Positions 63,795 to 64,000 of a stretch of 64,000 nt of DNA are shown here, piece by piece. A program made the translations under genes and the position numbers. The stretch lies in the NCBI RefSeq assembly GCF_013373865.1, contig NC_050470.1, positions 558,001-622,000 on the forward strand, in the 5' to 3' direction. Source of the DNA: Monomorium pharaonis. Lineage: Eukaryota > Arthropoda > Insecta > Hymenoptera > Formicidae. Under the pieces are notes generated by a model. The model ran no database searches. It was not told where the DNA came from and worked only from the letters and a program-made list of their open reading frames with translations. Position 1 is the stretch's first letter. Every line of letters begins with the position of its first letter.

Positions 63795-64000
63795 ATGAAG
63801 ACCAAAGTAGTAGAAAAGAAAGGAAAGAAACGATCGCTTAGTGAGACTTCCATTTCTGTAAAGTCGAATCAGAAACAAGGGAATGCCAGTGAACTCAACA
63901 AGAGTTTGAAAAAACCCAAATTTGATAAATTTGTTTCTAAACAAAATGGAAATTCTGTACTAGGAAAAAAAGGGGCGATTCCTAAGATAGTGGACAAGCA
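63795..64000 (+). CDS. N-terminus of a lysine-rich protein, cut by the window end
   Basis: Exon begins at 63780; ATG at 63795 opens an uninterrupted frame to the last base, about 68 codons (starts MKTKVVEKKGKKRSLSETS; later KKPKFDKFVSK, LGKKGAIPKIVDK). Strongly basic, Ser/Lys/Asn-rich, low complexity, with nuclear or nucleolar localisation-like clusters. Such N-termini occur in nucleolar proteins, for example Pumilio homologue 3/penguin, but there is no domain in view and I do not assign a function. Confidence 0.7.
   Translation, partial: MKTKVVEKKGKKRSLSETSISVKSNQKQGNASELNKSLKKPKFDKFVSKQNGNSVLGKKGAIPKIVDK

Overview
The window is insect nuclear DNA: AT-rich, rich in introns, microsatellites and short inverted-repeat elements, with eight animal genes or gene parts. 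The gene set (Rho kinase, POMT1, WRNIP1, METTL26, DNAJC21, WDR7/rabconnectin-3 beta, SCHIP1, a BTB-BACK-PHR protein) and the long (CT)n and (GT)n tracts fit a hymenopteran, possibly an ant. The species assignment is inference; the gene families are read directly from the translated exons.

Layout, left to right. 1-8051 (+): 3' part of SCHIP1, with two candidate alternative first coding exons in its large intron. 8052-12678: convergent intergenic/3' UTR DNA. 12679-19529 (-): complete Rho-associated kinase (11 coding exons, 1371 aa), including a short last exon. 19530-22238: GC-rich divergent promoter region and the 5' UTR intron of the next gene. 22239-24345 (+): BTB-BACK-PHR protein (4 coding exons, 531 aa). 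25254-30080 (-): POMT1 (7 coding exons, 803 aa), whose first coding exon encodes an Asp-Ala repeat. 31009-33185 (+): WRNIP1 (5 exons, 550 aa), divergent from POMT1. 33565-34197 (-): METTL26, intronless. 35443-37458 (-): DNAJC21, intronless, with a poly-Asp tract. 39723-57227 (+): WDR7 (23 coding exons, 1498 aa). 57228-62100: WDR7 3' UTR and intergenic DNA. 63780-64000 (+): start of a lysine-rich protein that runs off the window.

The genes are ordinary housekeeping and signalling genes that do not form a pathway: cytoskeletal kinase signalling (ROK), merlin/Hippo-linked scaffolding (SCHIP1), O-mannosylation (POMT1), replication-stress ATPase (WRNIP1), ribosome-biogenesis J-protein (DNAJC21), V-ATPase regulation (WDR7).

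The least explained DNA is the short inverted-repeat (MITE-like) population. I see about 20 elements in at least eight structural groups: two hAT-type copies with exact 8-bp target duplications, TTAA-flanked copies, TAA/TTA-flanked copies, TA-flanked copies, a CCCAGATAGC-ended group, and a four-copy family in which sequence differences between copies occur on both arms together. Two dense clusters (38.5-39.1 kb and 62.1-63.3 kb) lie just upstream of gene starts. Three composites show insertions nested inside older inverted repeats (44.2-45.4, 51.9-52.9, 62.5-63.1 kb). No CRISPR, tRNA or rRNA was recognised.
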